Shown piece by piece: positions 1 through 12,566 of a stretch of DNA of 64,000 bases (positions within the stretch are counted from its first letter, which is position 1; the number at the start of each line of letters is the position of its first letter). The notes under the pieces were generated by a model. It was not told the origin of the DNA. It ran no database searches and saw nothing but the letters and a program-made list of their open reading frames with translations. The position numbers and the translations under genes were made by a program. Location of the stretch: assembly GCF_001008165.2 (NCBI RefSeq), contig NZ_CP011452.2:992001-1056000 (forward strand). Reading direction: 5' to 3'. This DNA comes from Croceibacterium atlanticum. Lineage in GTDB: Bacteria; Pseudomonadota; Alphaproteobacteria; Sphingomonadales; Sphingomonadaceae.

Positions 1-1536
1 CCCTTCCTGCTGGACGGCGTCACCGGCTCGGGCAAGACGGAAACCTATTTCGAAGCCATCGCCGAAGCGCTGCGAAATAATCGGCAAACCCTCGTCCTCC
101 TCCCCGAGATCGCCCTGACGGAGGCTTTTCTCCGCCGGTTCGAGAATCGCTTCGGCGCCGCCCCGATCGTGTGGCATTCCTCGCTCAAATCGACCGAAAG
201 GCGGCGTGCGTGGCGGGCAATCGCCAGCGGGGAAGCGCAAGTAGTGGTCGGTGCGCGTTCCGCCCTGTTCCTTCCCTATGCGCGGCTGGGCCTGATCGTG
301 GTCGATGAAGCGCATGAGATCAGTTTCAAGCAGGATGACGGCGTGCGTTACAATGCGCGCGACGTGGCCGTGATGCGCGCCCGGTTCGAGAAGATCCCCG
401 CAATCCTGGCCAGTGCCACGCCCGCGCTGGAAAGCCTGCAAATGGCCGAAAGCGGGATTTATGAACGGCTTGTTTTGCCAAGCCGTTTCGGCGGGGCGAG
501 CCTGCCGCATATCGAAACGGTCAATCTGACCGAGGAACCGCCAGAAAAGGGCCGCTGGCTCGCGCCGCGGCTGGCGCGTGAATTATTCGCCCGGCTGGAG
601 CGCAAGGAACAGTCGCTGCTGTTCCTCAACCGGCGTGGATATGCCCCGCTGACCTTGTGCCGCCATTGCGGCTATCGCTTCCAATGCCCCAATTGCAGTG
701 CATGGCTGGTCGAACATCGCCTGTCGCACAGGCTCGCCTGCCATCATTGCGGGCATGAAACCGCAACACCCGATCGCTGCCCCGAATGCGGTGAACCCGA
801 TTGCCTGGTCGCCTGCGGTCCGGGCGTGGAACGGATCGCGGATGAAGTGGCGGAGATAATGCCCGAAGCGCGGGTTGCCGTGGCAACATCAGACACGCTG
901 AACAGCCCCGAAAAGGCCGCCGCCTTCGTGGCCATGGCCGAAGCCGGGGAAATCGACGTGATCGTGGGGACGCAGCTTGTAACCAAGGGTTTCCACTTCC
1001 CCGAACTGACGCTGGTGGGCGTGGTCGATGCCGATCTGGGCCTTGAAGGTGGGGATCTGCGCGCGGCGGAACGAACCTATCAGCAAGTCGCGCAGGTGGC
1101 TGGCCGGGCCGGTCGCGGGGCCAAGCCGGGCGAAGTGCTGATCCAGACGCGCCACCCCGATGCCGCAGTGATCGCCGCGCTCGCCGCAGGGGACCGGGAT
1201 GCCTTCTATGCCGCAGAGACAGAGGCGCGCCGCCATGCGGGCGCCCCGCCCTTCGGCCGCTGGGGCGCGATCATCGTGTCGAGCGAGGACGAACCCGAAG
1301 CCCGCGAAGCCGCCAACCGCATCGGCGCGATAAGGCCCAACCTGCCCGATGTGCAGATATTAGGCCCCGCCCCCGCGCCCATGGCGTTGCTGCGCGGGCG
1401 CTATCGCTATCGCCTTCTGCTCAATGCCCGCCGTTCCGCCGAATTGCAGAATGTCATTCGGGACTGGCTGGGGGCACTTTCCTTCCCCCAGGGTGTTCGG
1501 GTCAGTGTCGATATCGATCCTTACAGCTTTGTATAA
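1..1536 (+). CDS. priA: Primosomal protein N' (PriA helicase), 5' end missing
   Basis: 3'-to-5' DNA helicase that recognises stalled forks and reloads the replisome. The window opens inside the gene; the frame is open from base 1 and encodes 511 residues to the stop. The Walker A motif (GVTGSGKTE) lies at the very start, so the N-terminal 3'-end-binding domain is outside the window. Then come the DEAH box (VVDEAHEISF, encoded near 298-327), a zinc-binding segment with paired CxxC motifs (CRHC, CPNC, CHHC, CPEC; about 658-800) and helicase motifs V and VI (GTQLVTKGFHFPEL; QVAGRAGRG). The zinc segment interrupting the helicase core is diagnostic of PriA. The next gene starts 8 bp after the stop. 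Confident assignment; the true start is not visible. Confidence 0.96.
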   Translation, partial: PFLLDGVTGSGKTETYFEAIAEALRNNRQTLVLLPEIALTEAFLRRFENRFGAAPIVWHSSLKSTERRRAWRAIASGEAQVVVGARSALFLPYARLGLIVVDEAHEISFKQDDGVRYNARDVAVMRARFEKIPAILASATPALESLQMAESGIYERLVLPSRFGGASLPHIETVNLTEEPPEKGRWLAPRLARELFARLERKEQSLLFLNRRGYAPLTLCRHCGYRFQCPNCSAWLVEHRLSHRLACHHCGHETATPDRCPECGEPDCLVACGPGVERIADEVAEIMPEARVAVATSDTLNSPEKAAAFVAMAEAGEIDVIVGTQLVTKGFHFPELTLVGVVDADLGLEGGDLRAAERTYQQVAQVAGRAGRGAKPGEVLIQTRHPDAAVIAALAAGDRDAFYAAETEARRHAGAPPFGRWGAIIVSSEDEPEAREAANRIGAIRPNLPDVQILGPAPAPMALLRGRYRYRLLLNARRSAELQNVIRDWLGALSFPQGVRVSVDIDPYSFV

Positions 1537-1544
1537 GGAGCTTC

Positions 1545-1877
1545 ATGGCCAACAGCTTCCCTCATGGCACCGTCCACCAGGCAAGCGATGACCTTCAGGT
1601 CGCGATCCGTTCCGATCCGGCTTTGCTGACGCTTTGGGAAAGCCTTACGCCTCTCGGCCGGAACGAATTCATCTGCTGGATCGAAGACGCAAAAAAGGAA
1701 ACGACGCGTGCCCGGCGCATCGCCCGAACCTGCGACGAATTGCGTGATGGAAAGAAGCGTCCGTGCTGCTGGGCCGGCTGCATCCACCGGACCGACAAGG
1801 CGCCGGGCCGCTGGCAACAGGCGGTTCTTGTCGACGGCAAGAAAGCGAAGCCGGGTAAGCCGGACCAGACGCGTTGA
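1545..1877 (+). CDS. YdeI/OmpD-associated family small protein
   Basis: 110-residue protein resembling the YdeI / OmpD-associated ('bacteriocin-protection') family. Visible family-like signatures are LTPLGRNEFICWIEDAKK (about residues 32-49), an arginine-rich stretch with TRARRIARTCDELRDGKKRP, and a CCWAGCIHR cysteine/histidine cluster. The biochemical role of this group is not established, so no function is claimed. A purine-rich AAGGAG immediately precedes the ATG and overlaps the priA stop region, suggesting translation from the priA message. The highly basic C-terminus and cysteine cluster could bind metal or nucleic acid, but that is speculation. Confidence 0.72.
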   Translation: MANSFPHGTVHQASDDLQVAIRSDPALLTLWESLTPLGRNEFICWIEDAKKETTRARRIARTCDELRDGKKRPCCWAGCIHRTDKAPGRWQQAVLVDGKKAKPGKPDQTR

Positions 1878-1901
1878 GGCGGCGTTCGGGATGCAGCAGT
1901 T

Positions 1902-2951
1902 CTAATCCCGCTCCCGCGCCAGCAATTCACGCTTGATATCCAGGCCATAGGCATAGCCGCCCAGCGTTCCGTCACTGCGCACTACGCGGTGGCAGGGTAT
2001 CAGGACGGCGACATTATTCGCGCCATTGGCACTGCCCGCCGCCCGCACCGCCCCCGGATTGCCAACGGCCGCGGCAATTTCCGCGTATGATCGGGTTTCG
2101 CCCGGCGGGATGCGGCGCAATTCCTGCCACACTTTTTCCTGAAACGCCGTGCCCTGGACATCCAGCGGCACATCGGCCCCGCCGCTGCCCGGCTGCTCGA
2201 CAGCGGCAACCACCTTGTCCAGCAAGCCCGCGAATTCCGCCCCGCCCGGCACCAGTTCCGCCTGCGGGAAACGGGCCCGCAAATGCTCCTCCCCTTCATT
2301 GAAGGACAGGCGGCACACACCCTTGTCCGTCGCGGCGACGAGCATTGGCCCAAGCGTGGTTTCCACGACCGCCCAGCGGATGCTCACACCGCGCCCGCCA
2401 TTTTTCCACGCAGATGGTGCCATGCCCATCCTCCCCTTATTGTCTTCGTAGAAGCGGGAAGCCGCGCCATATCCGGCTTCATATATGGCGCCGGTCACGC
2501 TGTCCCCGCCGCTCAACGCCTCGCCCGCCCGCTCCCGCCGCAGTGCGCGGGCATATTCGGCGGGGGAAAGGCCAGTGCTTCGTTTGAACATCCGCTGGAA
2601 ATGGCTCGGCGAATAATCGGTCAACCGTGCCAGATCGGCGAGCGTAGGCACGCTGGCAGCGCACTTGATCGCTTCGATCGCCTTGCCCACGGCCTTTCCT
2701 TCGCGTGAGACATCGTCCGGCAGGCAGCGCAGACATGGCCGGAGGCCCGCCTCGCGCGCATCGGCGCCGCAATCGAAAAAGCGGACATTTTCCCGCCGGG
2801 GATGGCGCGTGGCGCAGGAGGGGCGACAATATATTCCGGTGGAGAGCACGCCGGTGACGAAGCGACCGTCAAACGCCCGGTCGCGGCGCAGCACGGCTGC
2901 CCATGCTTCTTCCGGGTCGATGCCCGCCACCTTCATCTGTTCGAGCGCCAT
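1902..2951 (-). CDS. ada: Ada: methylphosphotriester/O6-methylguanine-DNA methyltransferase and activator
   Basis: Suicide repair protein that removes methyl groups from DNA phosphotriesters (N-terminal Cys) and O6-methylguanine (C-terminal Cys) and, once methylated, activates transcription. From the ATG at 2951 it is 349 residues, close to the E. coli length. The four zinc cysteines are at about 42, 46, 73 and 76 (YCRPSCATRH; RPCLRC). An AraC-type helix-turn-helix spans about 90-185, and the C-terminal active site PCHRVV has Cys at about 320. I preferred 2951 over a more upstream start (3092) because homology begins here and a GAGAG ribosome-binding sequence sits about 7 bp upstream. Transcribed away from the protease gene at 3102, with an inverted repeat between them. 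Confidence 0.95.
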   Translation of the reverse strand: MALEQMKVAGIDPEEAWAAVLRRDRAFDGRFVTGVLSTGIYCRPSCATRHPRRENVRFFDCGADAREAGLRPCLRCLPDDVSREGKAVGKAIEAIKCAASVPTLADLARLTDYSPSHFQRMFKRSTGLSPAEYARALRRERAGEALSGGDSVTGAIYEAGYGAASRFYEDNKGRMGMAPSAWKNGGRGVSIRWAVVETTLGPMLVAATDKGVCRLSFNEGEEHLRARFPQAELVPGGAEFAGLLDKVVAAVEQPGSGGADVPLDVQGTAFQEKVWQELRRIPPGETRSYAEIAAAVGNPGAVRAAGSANGANNVAVLIPCHRVVRSDGTLGGYAYGLDIKRELLARERD

Positions 2952-3066
2952 GTGCCATCTCTCATGCCATTGCCGATCATAGGGCCGACTGGTCCACGCA
3001 TCCAGCGCAGCCGATCCGTTCACGCTTTCGATAACCGGCCAGAGAAGGCAGCGCTTCCTGTGTCTT

Positions 3067-3087
3067 GCGTTCAAAGCAATTGAACGC
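3067..3087. promoter_or_regulatory. Inverted repeat between divergent ada and protease genes
   Basis: Perfect 8-bp inverted repeat GCGTTCAA / TTGAACGC with a 5-bp AGCAA spacer. It lies between the divergently transcribed ada (start 2951) and the protease gene (start 3102), 14 bp from the latter. The dyad suggests a dimeric regulator site, which is inference. It contains AAAGCAA, loosely like part of the E. coli Ada box, but the match is too weak to name the factor. Confidence 0.35.
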
Positions 3088-3101
3088 GACAAGGCGCGCC
3101 G

Positions 3102-4667
3102 ATGGCGCAGTCTCCGATAACCTCCTTCTGGCTTGCCCGGCTGTTCGCCGCGATGATCCTGCTTGCCCCGGTTGCGGCCAGTGCGGGCCCGGCGGACATA
3201 GAAGCCGCCTCACGCGGAGTAGTGCGCGTGGTCATCGTCGAACATGACGGCGCGGAAGTCATCCCGGTTTCGCACGGCACGGGTTTCGCCGTTTCGCCGG
3301 AACGGATCATCACCAATGCCCATGTCGTGCAGGAAGCGATCGACGACCCCGATCTCGCAATCGGCATCGTTCCGTCTGACGGAGAGAACGCCGTTTACGG
3401 CCGGCTGGTATCCGTCTCCCCCAGGAACGACCTGGCATTGCTTGCCACGACCAGCCCGATGAATCTGGCGCCGCTGACCATTTCCGGCAACCCGCCCAGG
3501 GACAGCGGATCGGTCACCTCCATCGGTTATCCGATGAATGTGGACCGGGCGCAGGGCCTTTCCATCACCCAGATATTCCAGTCGCAACCGCCGGTGACGA
3601 GCACCGGCTTCCTTTCCGGCAGCCGGCCTACGCGCGATTTCGATTCGCTTCTGCACACCGCCCCCATCGCGCGCGGCAATAGCGGCGGCCCGCTGGTGGA
3701 CGATTGCGGGCGCGTGGTCGGGGTGAACAGTTTCGGCGCGGAAAGCGGCGGCGCGGATGCGGAATTCTTCTTCGCCGTTTCCACTCGCGAACTGCTTCCT
3801 TTCCTCCGCGCGAACGATATCACCCCGCAGGTCAACGGCCTGCCCTGCCGCAGCCTGGACGATCTGGACGAGCAGGAACGCCAGCGCGCCGAGCGGGAAC
3901 GGCTTGCCCGCGAACAGAAGGCGCAGGCGCAGCAGGAAGCGCTGGCCCGCCGCAGCGCCGAAGCACGGCGTGATATAGAATTCGCGATTCTGGCCGAGCG
4001 GGACAATCGCATGGCTCTGTCCATGTTGCTGGCGTTCATTGCACTGGGCGCAGGCGGCTATGCCCTTCTGGCCAATGGACGCGGAGAGCGCGGACAGGTC
4101 CGCATTGCGGGCGGCATTGCCGTGATCGCCATACTCGGCGCGGGAATCGGCTGGCTCTCCCGCCCCGGTTTCGACGAAGTGGAAGATCGCCTGCAGGAAC
4201 TGCTTCGTGCGGAAATGAATGCCGAAGATAACGGCGTCATCGCACCTGCGCCGCAGCCCACCGACGGGCAATATATATGCGTGCTCGATACGCAGCGCAG
4301 CCGCGTCACCAGTTCCCCCACCGACGATCTGCCGCTGGAATGGAGCGATGATGGCTGCGTCAACGGGTCCACCCAATATGGCCTGACCAATGGCGACTGG
4401 ACCCGCGTGTTCGTGCCGGGCAACGAAGCCGCCGTATCGGTCAATCGGTTTGACCCGCAGGAAGGCGAATATCGGATAGATCGTTATCTGCTGGGGCATG
4501 CCGAAATGGCCAATGCGCGAAAGGCACGCGCGGAATATCAGGCCCCGGCCTGCGGCGGCGGGGAAGACGCGGCGCGCAGTTTCGGCGCGCGGCAATCGGC
4601 GATCCTGTCGCTGCTTCCCGAACAGCCTAACGAACGGCTTGTCTACAAGTGCGACACTGTTCGCTGA
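3102..4667 (+). CDS. Trypsin-like (HtrA-type) serine protease with coiled coil and two membrane helices
   Basis: 521 residues. Order of parts: signal-like hydrophobic segment (about 10-28); trypsin-like protease domain with a full apparent triad, His74 (ITNAHVV), Asp110 (RNDLALL) and Ser194 (GNSGGPLV); a strongly charged Glu/Arg/Gln coiled coil (about 252-295); two hydrophobic helices (about 302-323 and 333-350); and a C-terminal extracytoplasmic-looking domain (about 355-521) with several Cys. No PDZ domain is apparent, unlike DegP. Likely exported with catalysis in the periplasm, but topology with two later helices needs testing. Substrate unknown. Followed by a 125-bp gap before the ATP synthase operon. 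The protease call is firm; the combination with coiled coil and paired helices is less common. Confidence 0.8.
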   Translation: MAQSPITSFWLARLFAAMILLAPVAASAGPADIEAASRGVVRVVIVEHDGAEVIPVSHGTGFAVSPERIITNAHVVQEAIDDPDLAIGIVPSDGENAVYGRLVSVSPRNDLALLATTSPMNLAPLTISGNPPRDSGSVTSIGYPMNVDRAQGLSITQIFQSQPPVTSTGFLSGSRPTRDFDSLLHTAPIARGNSGGPLVDDCGRVVGVNSFGAESGGADAEFFFAVSTRELLPFLRANDITPQVNGLPCRSLDDLDEQERQRAERERLAREQKAQAQQEALARRSAEARRDIEFAILAERDNRMALSMLLAFIALGAGGYALLANGRGERGQVRIAGGIAVIAILGAGIGWLSRPGFDEVEDRLQELLRAEMNAEDNGVIAPAPQPTDGQYICVLDTQRSRVTSSPTDDLPLEWSDDGCVNGSTQYGLTNGDWTRVFVPGNEAAVSVNRFDPQEGEYRIDRYLLGHAEMANARKARAEYQAPACGGGEDAARSFGARQSAILSLLPEQPNERLVYKCDTVR

Positions 4668-4792
4668 CCACTGGCTTGCATCCCCCGCCCCCCGATGCTA
4701 GTCGCGCGCCAGCCATGCCGGGGTGCAGTTTCTGCGCCCTTTTCGGCAGGCCTCAGTTTACCGTTTCCTCGGACCCAAAAGGACCTTAGCGC

Positions 4793-6908
<2,116 letters not shown>

Positions 6909-6928
6909 GGTCAGCAAGGCAATCCAAC

Positions 6929-6960
6929 TTCGTCATTCCTGCCAATGCGGGAATGACGAA
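6929..6960. repeat. REP-like palindrome between atpA and atpG
   Basis: Perfect 11-bp arms TTCGTCATTCC / GGAATGACGAA enclosing TGCCAATGCG. A further near-pairing (CTGC/GCGG with a wobble) extends the stem. The CGTCATTCC...GGAATGACG core resembles the dispersed GTCATTCCCGC repeats seen in many proteobacterial genomes. It lies wholly between two cotranscribed genes. Only one copy was seen in this window, so repeat status is inferred from the motif. Confidence 0.6.
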
Positions 6961-6977
6961 TTAGGAAGGGAACGAGA

Positions 6978-9336
<2,359 letters not shown>

Positions 9337-9338
9337 GC

Positions 9339-9358
9339 CGATGCGCCGGGGCGCATCG
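9339..9358. repeat. Hairpin immediately after atpD
   Basis: Perfect 9-bp inverted repeat CGATGCGCC / GGCGCATCG with a 2-bp spacer, starting 2 bp after the atpD stop. No T-run follows, so it is unlikely to be a full terminator; an mRNA processing or stabilising element within the operon fits better. The 5' arm contains the ATG of a 29-codon open frame (9341-9430). Confidence 0.5.
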
Positions 9359-9430
9359 CTTCCGATCCTGATCATGGCGGGTGCTGCGGCGCCTGCCATG
9401 GAAGCGGAAGCAGCGCCCCCCGCGATTTGA
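9341..9430 (+). CDS. Possible 29-residue peptide between atpD and atpC
   Basis: Open frame starting 4 bp after the atpD stop and ending before atpC. The predicted peptide is basic at its start (MRRGASL), then hydrophobic/alanine-rich, and acidic-Ala-Pro at the end, loosely like a signal peptide or membrane mini-protein. There is no clear ribosome-binding sequence, and the start codon is buried in a 9-bp stem. I recognise no family. It may be chance; conservation in relatives would decide. Confidence 0.15.
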   Translation: MRRGASLPILIMAGAAAPAMEAEAAPPAI

Positions 9431-9484
9431 ACTCATGGCCCGGACCGGACCCAGGTCGAAGGTCCAGGTGTTAGGAAATAGAAC

Positions 9485-9742
9485 ATGGCACTGCATTTCG
9501 AACTCGTAACCCCGGCCAAGCTGGTCCGCTCGGAAGATGTCCATATGGTCGTCGTTCCCGGCGATCAGGGGGATTTCGGCGTGCTGGAAGGCCACGCGCC
9601 CTTCATGTCCACGATCAGCCAGGGCACGGTTCAGGTCTTCAAGACCGCCGGCGCCGCGCCTGAAGAAATCGAAATCCGCGGCGGTTTCGCGGAAGTGGGC
9701 GACAAGGGCCTGACCGTTCTTGCGGAGCATGTCGAAGACTGA
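9485..9742 (+). CDS. atpC: F1F0 ATP synthase subunit epsilon
   Basis: Regulatory rotor subunit. 85 residues: only the N-terminal beta-sandwich domain ([20 protein letters not shown] ... [19 protein letters not shown] ... [17 protein letters not shown]) is encoded. The C-terminal two-helix domain found in E. coli epsilon (about 135 residues) is absent; short epsilon subunits are common in alphaproteobacteria. An AGGAAATAGAAC ribosome-binding region precedes the ATG. Last gene of the operon, followed by a stem-loop with a T-run at 9782-9811. Confidence 0.94.
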   Translation: MALHFELVTPAKLVRSEDVHMVVVPGDQGDFGVLEGHAPFMSTISQGTVQVFKTAGAAPEEIEIRGGFAEVGDKGLTVLAEHVED

Positions 9743-9781
9743 TCCGCCCGCATAGCGTTCAGCCCGTATAGGGTTCATAGG

Positions 9782-9811
9782 GGCTGGCTGCAGCGATGCG
9801 CCGGCCTTTTT
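9782..9811 (+). terminator. Rho-independent terminator of the F1 operon
   Basis: Stem GGCTGGC / GCCGGCC (one G-U wobble), 11-nt loop, followed directly by TTTTT. It is 40 bp after the atpC stop and before the convergent HNH gene. Confidence 0.7.
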
Positions 9812-9829
9812 GTATCCGCCGCCCTGCCC

Positions 9830-10126
9830 TCAGCTCAATCTGCGGCGGGTGGGAGCATGAAAATCAGGCGGCTTGTCAGCCACCCACCGCACGAATTTGG
9901 CGATCGCCTCCCGCTGCAACAGCGCGGCACGATCAGCCCCGATGCGGGCCAGTTCGGCATTGGTGAAATTGGCATGGATCGTCCGGTGGCAGATCGGGTG
10001 CACGGCAACGGTTTCCCGCCCCTTTTTCGCCTTGGGCACGGTGTGGTGCCATTGCACCCGGCGCCCCAGCGGACGCCCGCACAGCCAGCAAGCCTTGTCT
10101 GCTTCCCCGGTCAGCGGCGCCACCAT
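9830..10126 (-). CDS. HNH endonuclease-like small protein
   Basis: 98 residues with a zinc-knuckle/HNH arrangement: CWLCGRP (about 13-19), VQWHHTVPKAKKG (about 24-36, the HH of the HNH core) and HPICHRTIHANF (about 43-54, the final His/Cys ligands). This is the compact HNH fold of the McrA type, which cuts or nicks DNA. No partner restriction or phage genes are adjacent, so the biological role is unknown. It starts 7 bp after the stop of the upstream EamA transporter gene on the same strand and is probably cotranscribed with it. Confidence 0.8.
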   Translation of the reverse strand: MVAPLTGEADKACWLCGRPLGRRVQWHHTVPKAKKGRETVAVHPICHRTIHANFTNAELARIGADRAALLQREAIAKFVRWVADKPPDFHAPTRRRLS

Positions 10127-10133
10127 GCGCAGT

Positions 10134-11042
10134 TCATGGCGCGGCCTTGGCAGGGCGCTTCATCCGGTTGATCCGCCACAGAAATAGCCCAGACCCGACA
10201 ATGATTGCCGCGCCCAGCAAGGCGATGGCATCGGGCGCTTCGTCAAAGAACAACCAGCCCAGCACCACGGCCACCAGCAATTGGCCGTAAGTCATGGGGG
10301 CGACGGTGGCCGCCCCGGCTTTCGATGTGCCCATATAGATCAGCCAGTGCGCGATGCTGGCGCTGACCGCAATGAAGGCGCAGCGTGCGAAAACGTGCCA
10401 GGCCGGCCAGTGCATCCGCAATTCTTCGACACCGCTGAAATGGCCGATTGTCGTCGCCGCCAGCAGGATGACCGACGCTGTTACCGATATATAGACCTGC
10501 ATTGCCAATATGCTGGCCGAATGCGCGGCCGCGCGATTGGCGATCATCAGCATGGCCATGGCGCTGGCCACCAGCAGCGGGAACAGCGCCACCCAGCCCA
10601 GTTCGGCGAAATTGGGCCGCAGCACGATCACCACCCCGACAAAGGCGAACAGCGTCGCCCCGATCGCCGCCGGACGCAGCCTCTCCCCCAGTATCATCGC
10701 CGCGAACAGAGCCGTGATCATCGGTTGCGTGAAGGTTATCGTCGTCGCTTCGGCCAGCGGCATCAGCCATACGGCGGTGAACATGGCAATGGTGGCGATG
10801 GATACGGACAGCCCGCGAACCCACTGAATCCGCGCCCGGGGCATATGGAACACAGCGCCCCACCCTTCCCGCGCAGCCAGGATCGCACTCAGCCCGATTG
10901 CCGCCAGCACATAGCGCGTGCTGGCCATCGCCGTGGGCGGCCACATGCCGCCCATCCCCTTGATAATGGCATCCCCGATAGAAAGTGTGCCGAACCCGGC
11001 AAGTGCATAGAGCAGACCGGCGCGGTCGTTATGTATCGACAA
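10134..11042 (-). CDS. EamA/DMT-family transporter
   Basis: 302-residue inner-membrane protein with about ten hydrophobic helices in two EamA repeats (drug/metabolite transporter superfamily). Typical features are the first-repeat PLAEATTITFTQPMITALFA (about 95-114) and second-repeat KAGAATVAPMTYGQLLVAVVLG (about 242-263). Substrates in this family range from amino acids to nucleotide precursors and cannot be told from sequence. The downstream HNH gene begins 7 bp after its stop. A second, similar EamA gene lies at 15525-16457 on the other strand. Confidence 0.9.
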   Translation of the reverse strand: MSIHNDRAGLLYALAGFGTLSIGDAIIKGMGGMWPPTAMASTRYVLAAIGLSAILAAREGWGAVFHMPRARIQWVRGLSVSIATIAMFTAVWLMPLAEATTITFTQPMITALFAAMILGERLRPAAIGATLFAFVGVVIVLRPNFAELGWVALFPLLVASAMAMLMIANRAAAHSASILAMQVYISVTASVILLAATTIGHFSGVEELRMHWPAWHVFARCAFIAVSASIAHWLIYMGTSKAGAATVAPMTYGQLLVAVVLGWLFFDEAPDAIALLGAAIIVGSGLFLWRINRMKRPAKAAP

Positions 11043-11116
11043 TTCAGCCCTTTCCCCGCTTGAAACGGAAAACCCCTAAAGTAGCCGGAAGGGGAGAGCA
11101 ATTGGCGCTTCGCTTG

Positions 11117-12451
11117 CTAAGTGCCCGGGTGCGCTTGCAGCGTGTCTTTACCGGCATTTCCGGATCGCATCGCAAGCGGATAGACAAGGAAAAGCAGCGT
11201 CAGGGCAACGGTGTAGGGATAGAACATGATGCCGTCTATCAGGGCAAAACCCAGCATGCAGAAGGCGGCGATGATCGACATGCGCATCTGAGGCGGCGCA
11301 GTTCCCCTCTGTTTCAGGCAGGCCCACAGCAAGGCAGCGACCAGGGCCAGAAACGCGCCGCCGCCCACAATCCCCCAGTCGAACAGAACCTGAAGCGGGA
11401 AATCATGCGGGTGCCGGAACATGCCATTGGTCGCCGGGCTGACATGCTGGAACTGGCTGCCGCCATGACCGAAGAATGGCCGCTCCCAGATAAAATGCAT
11501 GGCATCCTTCCACAGCTCGGTCCGGCCGGATGAGAATTCCTGTGGATCCGCCGATCCGTGCCAGAAACGCAATACGGCATTGAAAAAGCCCGATTGGGGC
11601 GAAGGAACCAGTATCGATAAAGCGGCCGCCATCGCGCTTGCCAGGCCAAAACGCAGAGCAAAGGCCGGCGATCGAAATTCCGGAAACAGGATATACCCGG
11701 CGATGGCCGCGCAGATCAGTGCGAGAAATGGGCCACGAGAACCGAACCAGAGGCACAAGGCCGCATTGAGAACGAACAGCAGCATCGCTTCGCGCGTTTG
11801 CCTGTTCCGGCCCGCCATCCGGTACAGGCCAAGCGCCATTGCCGGAGCGAAGATATAGCCGGTGTGGCGAATATGGGCGAAGCCATAGATCTCATATCCG
11901 AAGATATAATCGCTCTCCAACCCGATCGAGTAGACGGAGAGCAATACCAGAACGCCGGTTAACGCCGTGAAACGTGGCAGGTAATCAGCAAACAGGCCGA
12001 ACGCACACCGGGCCTTTTCCTTGTCACGGCGAAACAGGTGCCAGGCAGAAGCAACGAACAATCCGTGCACGCACCATTCCAGGGAATTGCGGATCGCCTG
12101 GCTGGGATAGGCGGCAAAGATGGGTGAGATTGCAAGGGCCGCCAACCAGATCAGCAACAGGGCCTTCCCGCCGGGAGCGATCTCCCGCAAGAAACGCGGC
12201 ACGTCCAATCCACTGCGATTGGCCACCAGGAATGTTCCGACTTCCAGGATCCAGAACGAAACCCAGAGGAATCTTTCTGCCAATTGAAAGACGGACATCT
12301 CGCCCGGCGGCTCCGCCAGCAGTGCAAGGCGAAGCAGGGGATGCGCTGCAAAGACCAGCATCCAGTTATCGCGCAGCCATTGCGATGTTCGCGCAAGCTC
12401 CGGCGGAATCAATCCAGGTCCGGATGCCAAACTATCCCCATTGCGCGCCAT
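11117..12451 (-). CDS. O-antigen ligase/polymerase-like membrane protein
   Basis: About 444 residues with roughly ten or more hydrophobic segments and one long extracytoplasmic loop. Within that loop is a signature typical of the Wzy_C/O-antigen ligase family: a run ending RPFFGHGGSQFQHV, then GMFRHPHDFPLQVLFDWGIVGG. Such proteins join or polymerise glycans on lipid carriers on the periplasmic side. The start is uncertain: ATG at 12451 is chosen, while a TTG-initiated extension to 12544 is possible; neither has a strong ribosome-binding sequence. Divergent from the PAP2 gene at 12567. No other glycan-assembly genes are adjacent, so the substrate is unknown. Confidence 0.75.
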   Translation of the reverse strand: MARNGDSLASGPGLIPPELARTSQWLRDNWMLVFAAHPLLRLALLAEPPGEMSVFQLAERFLWVSFWILEVGTFLVANRSGLDVPRFLREIAPGGKALLLIWLAALAISPIFAAYPSQAIRNSLEWCVHGLFVASAWHLFRRDKEKARCAFGLFADYLPRFTALTGVLVLLSVYSIGLESDYIFGYEIYGFAHIRHTGYIFAPAMALGLYRMAGRNRQTREAMLLFVLNAALCLWFGSRGPFLALICAAIAGYILFPEFRSPAFALRFGLASAMAAALSILVPSPQSGFFNAVLRFWHGSADPQEFSSGRTELWKDAMHFIWERPFFGHGGSQFQHVSPATNGMFRHPHDFPLQVLFDWGIVGGGAFLALVAALLWACLKQRGTAPPQMRMSIIAAFCMLGFALIDGIMFYPYTVALTLLFLVYPLAMRSGNAGKDTLQAHPGT

Positions 12452-12566
12452 GGCGAAGCGGTGGCACAGCTTGGTTAATTGTCGGCTAATCGGCCTTGCT
12501 GCGAGTTGAGCCGTCAGGCTTGCCGCACACGCAATCTTAACCAAGCCGGATTAGTGCCGCAGCCGC

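Noticed and set aside
2952-3092. Extended Ada start at 3092
   Set aside because: The extension has no Ada-like sequence and would cover the inverted repeat between the divergent genes; the ATG at 2951 has a ribosome-binding site.
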